From the NCBI RefSeq assembly GCF_003594915.1, contig NZ_QZCS01000012.1:1-64000 (forward strand): a DNA stretch of 64,000 nt, in the 5' to 3' direction. Made by a program: the position numbers and the translations under genes. Origin of the DNA: Enterobacter chuandaensis (GTDB taxonomy: Bacteria; Pseudomonadota; Gammaproteobacteria; Enterobacterales; Enterobacteriaceae). Positions 56,072-64,000 of this stretch are shown in pieces (position 1 is the first letter of the stretch; each line of letters opens with the position of its first letter). A model generated the notes under the pieces. That model had not been told where the DNA came from and searched no databases. It saw only the letters and a program-made list of their open reading frames with translations.

Positions 56072-58021
56072 ATGTCCATAATGGAACCCGACCTGCATCA
56101 GCTGAAAATCAACGACCCGTTTCTTGGGCAATATCAACGGCTGGTCCGTGACGTGGTGATCCCTTACCAGTGGGATGCGCTTAACGACCGCGTGGCGGAG
56201 GCCGAACCCAGCCACGCCATCGCCAACTTCCGCATTGCGGCCGGTCAGGAACAGGGGGAATTCTACGGGATGGTGTTTCAGGACAGCGACGTGGCGAAAT
56301 GGCTCGAAGCCGTGGCGTGGTCGCTGTGCCAGAAGCCGGATGTCGAACTGGAAAAAACCGCCGACGAGGTGATCGAGCTGATCGCGGCAGCGCAGTGTGA
56401 AGATGGCTACCTCAACACCTACTTTACGGTAAAAGCCCCCGAGGAACGCTGGACGAATCTGGCCGAATGCCACGAGCTATACTGCGCCGGGCATATGATT
56501 GAAGCGGGCGTGGCATATTTCCAGGGGACCGGAAAACGCCGCCTGCTGGACGTGGTGTGCAGGCTGGCGGACCATATCGACAGCGTGTTTGGCCCGGGCG
56601 AAACACGGCTGCACGGTTACCCGGGCCACCCGGAAATCGAGCTGGCGCTGATGCGGCTCTATGACGTCACGCAGGTGCCGCGCTACCTCAATCTGGTGAA
56701 ATACTTTATTGAGGAACGCGGCGCACAGCCTCACTTCTACGACATTGAATATGAGAAGCGCGGCAAAACGTCATACTGGAACACCTATGGCCCGGCGTGG
56801 ATGGTCAAGGACAAAGCCTACAGCCAGGCCCATCAGCCGCTTGCCGAACAGCAAACGGCCATCGGCCACGCCGTGCGTTTCGTCTACCTGATGGCGGGCA
56901 TGGCGCATCTGGCGCGTCTGAGCAACGACGAAGGTAAACGGCAGGACTGTCTGCGGCTGTGGAACAACATGGCGCAGCGCCAGCTGTACATTACCGGTGG
57001 GATTGGCTCGCAGAGCAGCGGGGAGGCGTTCAGCAGCGATTACGACCTGCCCAACGATACGGTATACGCCGAAAGCTGCGCCTCAATCGGCCTGATGATG
57101 TTTGCCCGCCGGATGCTGGAGATGGAGGCAGACGGCCACTATGCCGACGTGATGGAGCGCGCGCTGTACAACACGGTGCTGGGCGGGATGGCGCTGGACG
57201 GTAAGCATTTCTTTTATGTGAATCCGCTGGAAGTGCATCCGAAAACGCTGGCCTTTAACCATATTTATGACCACGTGAAGCCGGTGCGTCAGCGCTGGTT
57301 CGGCTGCGCCTGCTGCCCGCCGAATATTGCCCGCGTGCTGACCTCGCTGGGGCACTATATTTATACCGTTCGCCCGGATGCACTGTTGATCAATCTGTAC
57401 GTGGGGAACGACGTCGCCATTCCGGTTGGCGATAACGCCCTACAGCTGCGCATTAGCGGTAACTATCCGTGGCAGGAGCAGGTGAAGATCGAAATCACCT
57501 CGCCTGTTCCGGTCACCCACACGCTGGCACTCAGGCTGCCGGACTGGTGCGCGAAACCTGTCGTTTCGCTGAATGGCGAAGCCATTACCGGTGAGGTGTC
57601 ACGCGGATATCTCTACCTCACCCGCAGCTGGCATGAAGGCGATACGCTGATCCTGACGCTACCGATGCCGGTCCGCCGCGTATACGGCAACCCGCTGGTG
57701 CGCCAGCAGGCGGGTAAAGTCGCGCTTCAGCGCGGGCCGCTGGTTTACTGCCTGGAAGAAGCCGATAACGGCGCCAACCTGCATAACCTCTCCTTGCCTC
57801 AGGATAGCGAGTTCCGGGTGTTTGAAGGCAAAGGCATTTTCGCGCACAAGATGCTGATACAGACAGAGGGGATTGGGTGCCAGGCAAAGGACACGAATGC
57901 ACTGTGGCAGTACGACCGCTCGCCGGTACAGCGTCGGCCCCGGACGCTGACCTTTATTCCGTGGTTTAGCTGGGCTAACCGGGGAGAAGGGGAAATGCGG
58001 ATATGGGTGGATGAAGCATAA
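56072..58021 (+). CDS. GH127 beta-L-arabinofuranosidase-like glycoside hydrolase
   Basis: A 649-residue protein of glycoside hydrolase family 127 (DUF1680). The catalytic and zinc-binding pattern known from Bifidobacterium HypBA1 (Glu338, Cys340, Cys417, Cys418) is present as Glu334, Cys336, Cys414 and Cys415 (YAESCAS and CACCPPN). No signal peptide is seen, so it acts in the cytoplasm on an imported arabinofuranoside. It has an alpha/alpha-barrel body and a C-terminal beta-rich part. It is 10 bp after the GPH symporter gene; the regulator is divergent. The exact substrate is not shown by sequence. Confidence 0.9.
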   Translation: MSIMEPDLHQLKINDPFLGQYQRLVRDVVIPYQWDALNDRVAEAEPSHAIANFRIAAGQEQGEFYGMVFQDSDVAKWLEAVAWSLCQKPDVELEKTADEVIELIAAAQCEDGYLNTYFTVKAPEERWTNLAECHELYCAGHMIEAGVAYFQGTGKRRLLDVVCRLADHIDSVFGPGETRLHGYPGHPEIELALMRLYDVTQVPRYLNLVKYFIEERGAQPHFYDIEYEKRGKTSYWNTYGPAWMVKDKAYSQAHQPLAEQQTAIGHAVRFVYLMAGMAHLARLSNDEGKRQDCLRLWNNMAQRQLYITGGIGSQSSGEAFSSDYDLPNDTVYAESCASIGLMMFARRMLEMEADGHYADVMERALYNTVLGGMALDGKHFFYVNPLEVHPKTLAFNHIYDHVKPVRQRWFGCACCPPNIARVLTSLGHYIYTVRPDALLINLYVGNDVAIPVGDNALQLRISGNYPWQEQVKIEITSPVPVTHTLALRLPDWCAKPVVSLNGEAITGEVSRGYLYLTRSWHEGDTLILTLPMPVRRVYGNPLVRQQAGKVALQRGPLVYCLEEADNGANLHNLSLPQDSEFRVFEGKGIFAHKMLIQTEGIGCQAKDTNALWQYDRSPVQRRPRTLTFIPWFSWANRGEGEMRIWVDEA

Positions 58022-58063
58022 ATAAGGGTAATACTGATTTTCATAATATATAATATTTTTATC

Positions 58064-58084
58064 GAGCTCGGTGATGCCGAGCTC
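58064..58084 (+). terminator. Hairpin after the GH127 gene
   Basis: A perfect 8-bp stem GAGCTCGG / CCGAGCTC (58064-58071 and 58077-58084) with loop TGATG, 42 bp past the GH127 stop. The T-run is weak, so termination is probable but not certain. It marks the border of the AT-rich segment. Confidence 0.55.
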
Positions 58085-58226
58085 TCTGATTAATTATCAA
58101 TCGAAAGACAATGTGATCTAACCCTCGGTATTGTTTTTTTGGTGCCCATCACCTCAGCATACCATTGTCTGGTACACATTTTAGTGTTATTCCATAAAGA
58201 CACACAGCTAAAAATAAGGATATCCC

Positions 58227-59303
58227 ATGGAATTCACTGAAAGATTAAATGCCTTATCAAATAAAATAAAACAACAAATTGATGTAATTAATACTGAAGA
58301 AGGAACAAAAACTGCATTTGTAATGCCATTCATTCATAATGTCCTGGGCTACGATGTTTTTGATCCTTCAGAGGTAACACCTGAATTTGTCTGTGACATT
58401 GGCACAAAAAAAGGCGAAAAAATCGATTACGCCATAATGAAAAATAATGACGTACAAATACTTATTGAATGTAAGAAAATTGGCGAGCCATTAAATATAA
58501 ATCATGCGTCGCAGTTGTTTAGATATTTCCACGTAACAAACGCAAGGATTTCAATTCTTACCAATGGTCGAAATTATAAATTTTTCACTGACCTTGACGC
58601 ACCGAACAAAATGGACGAGAAACCATTTCTGGAAGTGGACCTGCTTGATATTGACGAAAATATAATACCTGAACTAAAGAAACTAACGAAATCTTCATTT
58701 GATCTCGAATCAATTATCAATGCTGCTGGTGAGTTAAAATATGTTAGCCAAATCAAAAAAATTCTACATTCTCAGCTTAATAATCCCGAAGATGATTTTG
58801 TGAAATTTTTTGCATCCAGAGTTTATGATGGAATTCTGACTCAAAAAGTAAGAGATTCATTTTTAAATTTAACTAAAAAGGCTGCAAGTCAGTATATAAA
58901 TGATCAAGTTAATGAGCGCCTTAAGTCTGCCATTACGGGTATAACCCCAGTAATTACCGAAACATCAAATGAGCCACCGCATATTGAAGAAGAAGACCAT
59001 AAAGATGAAAGCGATGTGATAACCACGCTAGAAGAACTTGAAGGATATCATGTAGTTAAAGCAATCACCAGAGCAGTACTAGAGGCACCACGTATCACTC
59101 ACAGAGATACCAAAAGCTACTTTGGCATCCTTGTTGACGATAACAACCGCAAACCAATTTGCCGATTGCATTTTAATCGTACGCAAAAATACATCGGACT
59201 TTTCGACATAGAAAAAAACGAAACGCGTCACCCTATATCGACAGTCGATGATATCTATTCCTTTGCAGACATCCTGAAAGCAACAGCAGCACTATATAAT
59301 TAA
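58227..59303 (+). CDS. Orphan HsdR N-terminal (PD-(D/E)XK) nuclease-domain protein
   Basis: A 358-residue protein whose N-terminal half resembles the type I restriction R-subunit N-terminal nuclease domain. The core is Asp67 ... Glu81-Cys-Lys83 (KIDYAIM... then ILIECKK), a PD-(D/E)XK site. There is no helicase domain and no hsdM or hsdS nearby. The C-terminal ~95 residues (from LEELEGYHVVKA) form a separate conserved-looking domain. Codon use is strikingly AT-rich compared with neighbours, pointing to horizontal transfer. A defence or DNA-processing role is possible but unproven. Confidence 0.78.
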   Translation: MEFTERLNALSNKIKQQIDVINTEEGTKTAFVMPFIHNVLGYDVFDPSEVTPEFVCDIGTKKGEKIDYAIMKNNDVQILIECKKIGEPLNINHASQLFRYFHVTNARISILTNGRNYKFFTDLDAPNKMDEKPFLEVDLLDIDENIIPELKKLTKSSFDLESIINAAGELKYVSQIKKILHSQLNNPEDDFVKFFASRVYDGILTQKVRDSFLNLTKKAASQYINDQVNERLKSAITGITPVITETSNEPPHIEEEDHKDESDVITTLEELEGYHVVKAITRAVLEAPRITHRDTKSYFGILVDDNNRKPICRLHFNRTQKYIGLFDIEKNETRHPISTVDDIYSFADILKATAALYN

Positions 59304-59306
59304 TTT

Positions 59307-59714
59307 TTATCCAGGCAGCACGCGACGTGCTGCCTCAGCCAGAAACGCACTTCGATTGCTGAACTGAGGATGCTCACTGACAAAGGAATCAATCTTCATC
59401 AGTAAACGACGAGGCATCGTGATGTTGATACGCTCGGCCCTGCCGTCGAACTGTTTCATATTAATGTCCACCAGCAACCATTGCCCGCCCGTGAAGTCGT
59501 CAGGGTGACTTTCCAGGTGCGCTTCCACATTACCCGGAAGAGGCAATGCTTGATCCATTTCAATCATCGCTTCGAAGTGCGCGGTGAGCGCATCACGTGC
59601 ATCCTGAAAAGCGTCGTCCAGAGAATTACCTGCAAAAAAACAGCCTGGTACGTCAGGGAAAAAGCCGCTGGCGCTACCGTCGGAGTCAGAATGAATGTAA
59701 GCCGGATAAAACAT
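59307..59714 (-). CDS. hicB: HicB-family antitoxin
   Basis: A 135-residue antitoxin. The N-terminal HicB fold (SGFFPDVPGCFFAGNSLDDAFQDARDAL) masks the toxin. The C-terminal ribbon-helix-helix (ERINITMPRRLLMKIDSFV) should bind the operon's own promoter. It lies 14 bp downstream of hicA with an AGGGG ribosome site. It is convergent with the HsdR-N gene, 3 bp away. Confidence 0.9.
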   Translation of the reverse strand: MFYPAYIHSDSDGSASGFFPDVPGCFFAGNSLDDAFQDARDALTAHFEAMIEMDQALPLPGNVEAHLESHPDDFTGGQWLLVDINMKQFDGRAERINITMPRRLLMKIDSFVSEHPQFSNRSAFLAEAARRVLPG

Positions 59715-59728
59715 AACTACCCCTGATA

Positions 59729-59914
59729 TCAGTGTTTAATTCCCGCCTGCCGCCAAATCTGGGCAAGAGTGCCCGGTTTAATATCCTTTTTAGGATGTGG
59801 GACAGTAACCAACCCTTTCTGTTCGGGATGGCGAAACTGATGAGGGCTTCCTTTCGTTCTGACACATTTCCAGCCATGGTCGATCAGAGCAGTAATGACA
59901 TCCGCACTTTTCAC
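59729..59914 (-). CDS. hicA: HicA-family mRNA interferase toxin
   Basis: A 61-residue toxin of the HicA family, which cleaves mRNA through a conserved His on a double-stranded-RNA-binding-like fold. The motif is TKGSPHQFRHPEQKGLVTVPHPKKDIKPGT (read in two parts: TKGSPHQFRHP and TVPHPKKDIKPGT). Many family members have GSHH at this place; here it is GSPH, so the second His is kept. The likely start is GTG at 59914 with AAGGA upstream. It precedes hicB in a two-gene operon. Confidence 0.87.
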   Translation of the reverse strand: MKSADVITALIDHGWKCVRTKGSPHQFRHPEQKGLVTVPHPKKDIKPGTLAQIWRQAGIKH

Positions 59915-60086
59915 ATCCCAATCCTTCCATGATTACACACATGATACACACCATTGCTATCGGGTCGAATCACATTAGCGCATAAGCAACATCAGTGCAG
60001 CCGTGTTTTGGCGGAACAGGAAGAAGCATCGAGAAATGAAAAAGGAATAGGTTGTATTGCAGATAAAAATGCAGGCACGATCGCAA

Positions 60087-60114
60087 GCCGGGTAAGGCAA
60101 CGCCGCCACCCGGC
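60087..60114. repeat. REP-type palindrome downstream of yiaT
   Basis: GCCGGGT (60087-60093) pairs with ACCCGGC (60108-60114) around AAGGCAACGCCGCC, closely resembling the classic enterobacterial REP unit. It lies 9 bp past the yiaT stop. It is a different family from the CCCTCTCCC repeats elsewhere in the window. Confidence 0.8.
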
Positions 60115-60123
60115 TTTACCGCA

Positions 60124-60864
60124 TCAGAAACGCCAGGTCAGGCCGGTCATCAGCGCGAAGCTGTCGTCACGGTCGATCATCGGGCTGTTCTTCACGTCAT
60201 CAGGCAACACGGTGTAAACCGCGCTGGCGTTGAGGTACAGCTTCTGGGTTAGCTGATATTTAGCCGCCAGGCCAACGTATGGCGTCCAGCTGTCACCGGC
60301 GGTGTATTCGTCCAGACCAGAACGGCGAGACTCGCTGCCGGATACGCCGTAGTAGTAGTCGTTATAGCTTTCGTCGCTGTAGAAAATACCGACAGAAGGC
60401 GTCAGGGTCAGGCGTTCCATTTTGATTGGGCGGAAGTAAGATACCTCGCCCACCACGCCGCCGCTTTCATCCATCGCATCACCCGAAACGGCAACTTTCA
60501 GCGAGCCCCAGCTTTCATGGCGGTAATACGCACCGCCGAGGAACGCAGAGGCTTTACGCTCATCCAGCTGCTTCATCTGATGGTCGTCGTTATCATCCGG
60601 ATCAAAATGCAGCGGCATCCAGGATGCGGTCAGGCTGAATTCATTTTTTGCGTCTTTCCACAGGATCCATCCGCCCGTGGTCTGGCGAACATAGAAGCGA
60701 TCGCCTTCATAGCTAATTAACGGCACCGCGGTGGTATTTTCGTTATAGCCTTTGTAAGGAGACTCATTAAATACGGCCCCCGCTCCAAGTGAAAAGTCAC
60801 CGGCCATTGCAGAAGATGTTGCAAATAACGTGGCAGCGATGAGTAAATTGTATTTAATAGTCAT
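60124..60864 (-). CDS. yiaT: MipA/OmpV-family outer-membrane protein YiaT
   Basis: A 246-residue protein with a signal peptide cleaved after AMA (mature start GDFSLGAGAVFNESPYKGY). It ends in LTWRF, the terminal-Phe signature of beta-barrel outer-membrane proteins. It resembles E. coli YiaT in length and in segments such as PLISYEGDRFYVRQTT and YYYGVSGSESRRSGL. MipA itself links the lytic transglycosylase MltA to PBP1B; YiaT's own role is unknown. It is divergent from a LysR gene, as yiaT/yiaU are in E. coli. Confidence 0.88.
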   Translation of the reverse strand: MTIKYNLLIAATLFATSSAMAGDFSLGAGAVFNESPYKGYNENTTAVPLISYEGDRFYVRQTTGGWILWKDAKNEFSLTASWMPLHFDPDDNDDHQMKQLDERKASAFLGGAYYRHESWGSLKVAVSGDAMDESGGVVGEVSYFRPIKMERLTLTPSVGIFYSDESYNDYYYGVSGSESRRSGLDEYTAGDSWTPYVGLAAKYQLTQKLYLNASAVYTVLPDDVKNSPMIDRDDSFALMTGLTWRF

Positions 60865-60942
60865 GCTAAGTAATCCATTTAAACGCCAAACAAGCGGGGC
60901 GAATAATAATGGTTACAAATTTGGCAATGCAACGCTGCGGTT

Positions 60943-60958
60943 TATATAATATTATATA
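60943..60958. promoter_or_regulatory. AT-only palindrome between yiaT and yiaU
   Basis: TATATAATATTATATA is a perfect 16-bp palindrome in the 117-bp divergent gap, 24 bp before the LysR start. It may include the -10 of yiaU or form part of a LysR-type operator overlapping both promoters. Function not established. Confidence 0.4.
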
Positions 60959-60981
60959 TAGAATCATATAGATGGGCGCGC

Positions 60982-61947
60982 ATGATGAGTAAATTACAGC
61001 TAAAGCCACGCGAATTAAAAATAATCTCCGTCATCGCAGCCACCCACAGCATTGGTGATGCCGCCGCCCTGCTGGGTATGGCGCAGGCCAACGTCAGCAA
61101 ATACCTCTCTGATTTTGAAATGCGAGTTGGGCTTAAGGTTTTTGAGCGTACCACGCGCCAGTTAGCCCTTACCCAGTTCGGTGAGGCGTTGCTCCCGTAT
61201 GTGAATGCCACGCTGGAAAAGAACAACCAACTTGCTAATTTCATTGCCGATTATAAGCATGAAAAAAGCGGGAAAGTGACCCTTTACGCCCCTACGGGGA
61301 TTGTGACCTATCTCGCGCGCCATGTGATCCACCAGATAAACGACATCGGTGACATTCGCATCTGCCTGAAAACCTACAATCTGGATCGCAATGAGTTTTC
61401 AGAAGGCGTTTCCTTCCCCGATGACTGCGATATTTTAATTACCTATGCTCAACCAAAAGATGAAAGTCTGGTCGCCAGCGTCTTAACAAAATATTCCGTT
61501 ACGGCATTCGCAACCCGTGAATATTTAAATAACCATCCCTTAGCCGGGCCGGAAGATTTAATTAATCACTCCTGTATCCTGATAGATTCCATGCTGGTTG
61601 ATGACGCAAACATCTGGCGTTTTCGCGTACACGGCAGTGATAACGTCAATGACTACCGGGTCACCGGAAATTATATTTGCGACAATACGCAGACAGCCCT
61701 GGAGCTGGCAAGAAATAACCTTGGCATTGTGTTCGCACCGAAAGAGAGCCTGAGAAAAGAATTAACGCAAGGGATGCTGGTTCCCTGCTTCCCGCATCAG
61801 GAAGAGTGGTGGCTCGATCTGACCGCCATCTTCCGCAAGCGCGAATACCAGCCCTGGCGCGTGCAGTATGTTCTGGATGGTGTCCTCAACTGCCTGCGCC
61901 AGCAAATTGCTCAGGCCGTCCATGGGCGGCCTGAGCTGGGCGATTAG
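60982..61947 (+). CDS. yiaU: LysR-family regulator YiaU-like
   Basis: A 321-residue LysR-type regulator. The N-terminal winged HTH ([33 protein letters not shown], residues ~13-45) is followed by a substrate-binding co-inducer domain. Its divergence from the yiaT-like gene and its place before aldB match E. coli yiaU, so the symbol is mainly positional. Two ATG codons (60982, 60985) are possible. Its last 4 bp overlap the aldB stop on the other strand. Confidence 0.82.
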   Translation: MMSKLQLKPRELKIISVIAATHSIGDAAALLGMAQANVSKYLSDFEMRVGLKVFERTTRQLALTQFGEALLPYVNATLEKNNQLANFIADYKHEKSGKVTLYAPTGIVTYLARHVIHQINDIGDIRICLKTYNLDRNEFSEGVSFPDDCDILITYAQPKDESLVASVLTKYSVTAFATREYLNNHPLAGPEDLINHSCILIDSMLVDDANIWRFRVHGSDNVNDYRVTGNYICDNTQTALELARNNLGIVFAPKESLRKELTQGMLVPCFPHQEEWWLDLTAIFRKREYQPWRVQYVLDGVLNCLRQQIAQAVHGRPELGD

Positions 61948-63482
61948 AATAGCCCCAGCGGTTTATCGGAGTAGCTGACAAGCAGACATTTCGTCTGCTG
62001 ATAATGCTCAAGCATCATCTTGTGCGTTTCACGCCCGATGCCCGACTGCTTATACCCGCCAAATGCCGCGTGCGCCGGGTAAGCGTGATAGCAGTTAGTC
62101 CATACGCGCCCCGCCTGAATGCCTCTGCCCATTTTATAGGCCAGGTTACCGTTGCGGCTCCAGACGCCTGCCCCCAGTCCATACGGCGTATCGTTGGCAA
62201 TCTCCAGCGCCTCCTCCATCGTTTTGAAGGTGGTCACCGCCAGCACCGGTCCGAAAATCTCCTCCTGGAACACGCGCATGTTGTTCTGCCCGAAGAGGAT
62301 CGTCGGCTCCAGGTAATAGCCTTCCTGCAGATCCCCACCGAGCACTTTACGGCGACCGCCGGTCAGAACATCCGCGCCCTCTTTCTTACCGATATCAATG
62401 TAGTTGAGGATAGTTTCAAGCTGTCCGTGCGAGACCTGCGCGCCCATCTGCGTGACGTTATCGAGCGGGTTACCGCTGCGGATAGACTCGACGCGGCGAA
62501 TGGCCCGCTCCATAAAGCGCTCATAGATGGATTCCTGCACCAGCGCGCGGCTTGGGCAGGTACAGACTTCGCCCTGGTTAAACGCAAACAGCGCAAACCC
62601 CTCCAGAGCTTTGTCGAAGAAGGCATCCTCTTCCTCCATCACGTCCGCAAAGAAGATGTTCGGGGACTTCCCGCCCAGCTCCAGGGTCACGGGAATAATG
62701 TTCTGCGTGGCGTACTGCATAATCTGCTGGCCCACTTCCGTCGACCCGGTAAACGCCACTTTGGCGATCCGTTTTGAGGTAGCCAGATATTCCCCTATCT
62801 CACCGCCCGCACCGTTGACCACGTTAATCACGCCCGGCGGCAGAAGATCGCCAACGATTTCCATCAGCAGCAGAACCGAGAGCGGAGTCAGGCGCGCCGG
62901 TTTGAGCACAATGCAGTTCCCGGCCGCCAGCGCGGGCGCCATTTTCCAGCTCGCCATCAGCAGCGGGAAGTTCCACGGAATAATTTGCCCGACGACGCCC
63001 AGCGGCTCGTGGAAATGGTACGCCACGGTGTCGCTGTCAACTTCACTGATCCCGCCCTCCTGAGCGCGAATACAGGAGGCAAAATAGCGGAAGTGGTCGA
63101 TAGCCAGCGGCACGTCGGCCGCCATGGTTTCCCGGATCGGCTTGCCGTTATCCCAGGTTTCCGCCGTCGCCAGCAGCTCCAGATTCTGCTCCATCCGGTC
63201 GGCGATTTTGAACAAGATGGCCGCACGATCCTGAACGGAGGTGTGGCCCCACTTATCTTTCGCTTTGTGCGCCGCATCCAGCGCCAGATCGATATCCCGC
63301 TTGCCGGAGCTGGCGATCTCGCACAGCGGCTGGCCGGTAACGGGCGTCAGGTTGGAATAGTATTCGCCGTCGACGGGGGCCACCCAGTCGCCGCCGATAA
63401 AGTTGTCATAACGGGGCTTCAGCTTGAGGGGAAAACCATACTCGCCGGGCTGGATACGCGAAGAGGGAGGATTGTTTGTCAT
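61944..63482 (-). CDS. aldB: Aldehyde dehydrogenase B (NADP-dependent)
   Basis: A 512-residue cytosolic aldehyde dehydrogenase that oxidises acetaldehyde and similar aldehydes to acids. It is almost identical to E. coli AldB. Catalytic features include the Glu of [10 protein letters not shown], the Cys in [12 protein letters not shown] and the cofactor-site [11 protein letters not shown]. The ATG at 63482 ([16 protein letters not shown]) is preferred over one ten codons upstream. In E. coli aldB is induced at stationary phase by RpoS and CRP. A CTGGCG / CGCCAG hairpin lies in its leader at 63525-63543. Confidence 0.97.
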   Translation of the reverse strand: MTNNPPSSRIQPGEYGFPLKLKPRYDNFIGGDWVAPVDGEYYSNLTPVTGQPLCEIASSGKRDIDLALDAAHKAKDKWGHTSVQDRAAILFKIADRMEQNLELLATAETWDNGKPIRETMAADVPLAIDHFRYFASCIRAQEGGISEVDSDTVAYHFHEPLGVVGQIIPWNFPLLMASWKMAPALAAGNCIVLKPARLTPLSVLLLMEIVGDLLPPGVINVVNGAGGEIGEYLATSKRIAKVAFTGSTEVGQQIMQYATQNIIPVTLELGGKSPNIFFADVMEEEDAFFDKALEGFALFAFNQGEVCTCPSRALVQESIYERFMERAIRRVESIRSGNPLDNVTQMGAQVSHGQLETILNYIDIGKKEGADVLTGGRRKVLGGDLQEGYYLEPTILFGQNNMRVFQEEIFGPVLAVTTFKTMEEALEIANDTPYGLGAGVWSRNGNLAYKMGRGIQAGRVWTNCYHAYPAHAAFGGYKQSGIGRETHKMMLEHYQQTKCLLVSYSDKPLGLF

Positions 63483-63647
63483 GACCGTCTCCTTGCTGTT
63501 GATGTACAACAAGGGTAGTCCCGGCTGGCGGTTTTCTCGCCAGTGAGTGACGGGTTTACGAGCCGTATCACGGATTACCGTACTTTACGTTTCGTTTCTG
63601 CTACTGAGCCATACTTAACAGCTCAAGGGCTCATGAGGAACGATGCG

Positions 63648-64000
63648 ATGCAGCTGTTTATCGGTTTTGACGTAGGCGGAACCCACATCAAGCACGGCGT
63701 GATTGATGAAAATGGCAAGGAGCTGACGACGGACGAGTACGATACCCCTGAAGATGAAAACACGTTCAAAAAGAAGTGGAAAGCGGTGGTTGAAGGGTAT
63801 CAGGAAGAACATGACATCGTCGGCATCGGCGTGAGCTTTCCCGGCCATATTAACCACCACAGCGGCGAAGCAGCAAAAGCGGGCGCGCTCGACTATCTCG
63901 ACGGCGAAAATCTGTGCGAGCTTTTCGCCGGGCTGACCGACCTTCCCATCACCGTAGAAAACGACGCCAACTGTGCGGCGCTGGGCGAGCGCTGGCAGGG
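63648..64000 (+). CDS. ROK-family sugar kinase, N-terminal part (cut by window edge)
   Basis: About 118 codons are visible before the right edge. The protein starts MQLFIGFDVGGTHIKHGVID, with the phosphate-binding D-x-G-G-T motif of ROK kinases. It continues to VGIGVSFPGHI and the ROK signature ENDANCAALGE, whose Asp is the catalytic base. The sugar substrate is not clear from this part. The ATG at 63648 has AGGA eight bases upstream; an in-frame ATG at 63633 is also possible. It is divergent from aldB. Confidence 0.88.
   Translation, partial: MQLFIGFDVGGTHIKHGVIDENGKELTTDEYDTPEDENTFKKKWKAVVEGYQEEHDIVGIGVSFPGHINHHSGEAAKAGALDYLDGENLCELFAGLTDLPITVENDANCAALGERWQ

Noticed and set aside
60087..60114. 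Attachment site for the HsdR-N/hicAB island at its right border
   Set aside because: The sequence is a standard REP hairpin; no matching direct repeat is visible near 58.0 kb and no tRNA or integrase is present.

Overview
The window is ordinary chromosome from a member of the Enterobacteriaceae, most like the Enterobacter / Lelliottia / Leclercia group. Most genes are close homologues of Escherichia coli genes from the dpp-xyl-malS-yia-aldB region, with E. coli-like gene order, but the accessory genes between them differ. Codon use is GC-rich throughout, except for one visibly AT-rich patch near 58.0-60.0 kb. I see no insertion sequence, phage, integron or CRISPR array.

Layout. 0-0.7 kb: the stable-RNA operon thrU-tyrU-glyT-thrT-tufB (minus strand, tufB cut by the window edge), divergent from coaA. 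2-7.7 kb: the dipeptide ABC transporter operon dppABCDF (minus). 8.3-16.9 kb: a tRNA-Pro, eptB, the pyruvate-responsive yhjX with its operator repeats, yhjY, tag, yiaC, bisC and yiaD. 17-22.2 kb: a 2-ketogluconate operon (ptxS regulator, kguE, kguK, kguT, ghrB/kguD) with a palindromic PtxS-type operator. 22.3-30.6 kb: cspA with its long cold-shock leader, yiaF, yiaG, an ABC-F ATPase, glyS-glyQ, ysaB and wecH. 30.6-32.1 kb: an isochorismatase-family hydrolase coupled to a GlxA-type regulator, where E. coli has yiaAB. 32.2-40.3 kb: the complete D-xylose regulon xylBA / xylFGH-xylR. 40.4-45.0 kb: bax, malS and avtA.

45-53.6 kb: an ascorbate / L-lyxose type operon, yiaJ regulator then yiaK-yiaL-yiaX1-yiaX2-lyxK-sgbH-sgbU-sgbE. 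It is the Klebsiella-type arrangement: a DUF4862 protein (YiaX1) and an MFS permease (YiaX2) stand where E. coli has the TRAP transporter yiaMNO. 53.6-58.0 kb: an AraC-type regulator divergent from a GPH-family sugar symporter and a cytoplasmic GH127 beta-L-arabinofuranosidase. 58.2-59.9 kb: a small AT-rich island with an orphan HsdR-N nuclease-domain protein and a hicA-hicB toxin-antitoxin pair. 60.1-64 kb: yiaT, yiaU, aldB and the start of a ROK-family sugar kinase.

The main theme is sugar and sugar-acid catabolism. 2-Ketogluconate, xylose, ascorbate/diketogulonate, arabinofuranosides and maltodextrins each have a transporter, catabolic enzymes and usually a dedicated regulator. A recurring GC-rich imperfect palindrome (six copies at five loci) sits in intergenic gaps, three of them inside operons. 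The more unusual points are the coaA-dppF junction, a tRNA-Pro(UGG) at the usual proK(CGG) position, three rather than two PyrR-type repeats at yhjX, the kgu operon ending in ghrB, the yiaX1/yiaX2 variant, and the HsdR-N/HicAB island.
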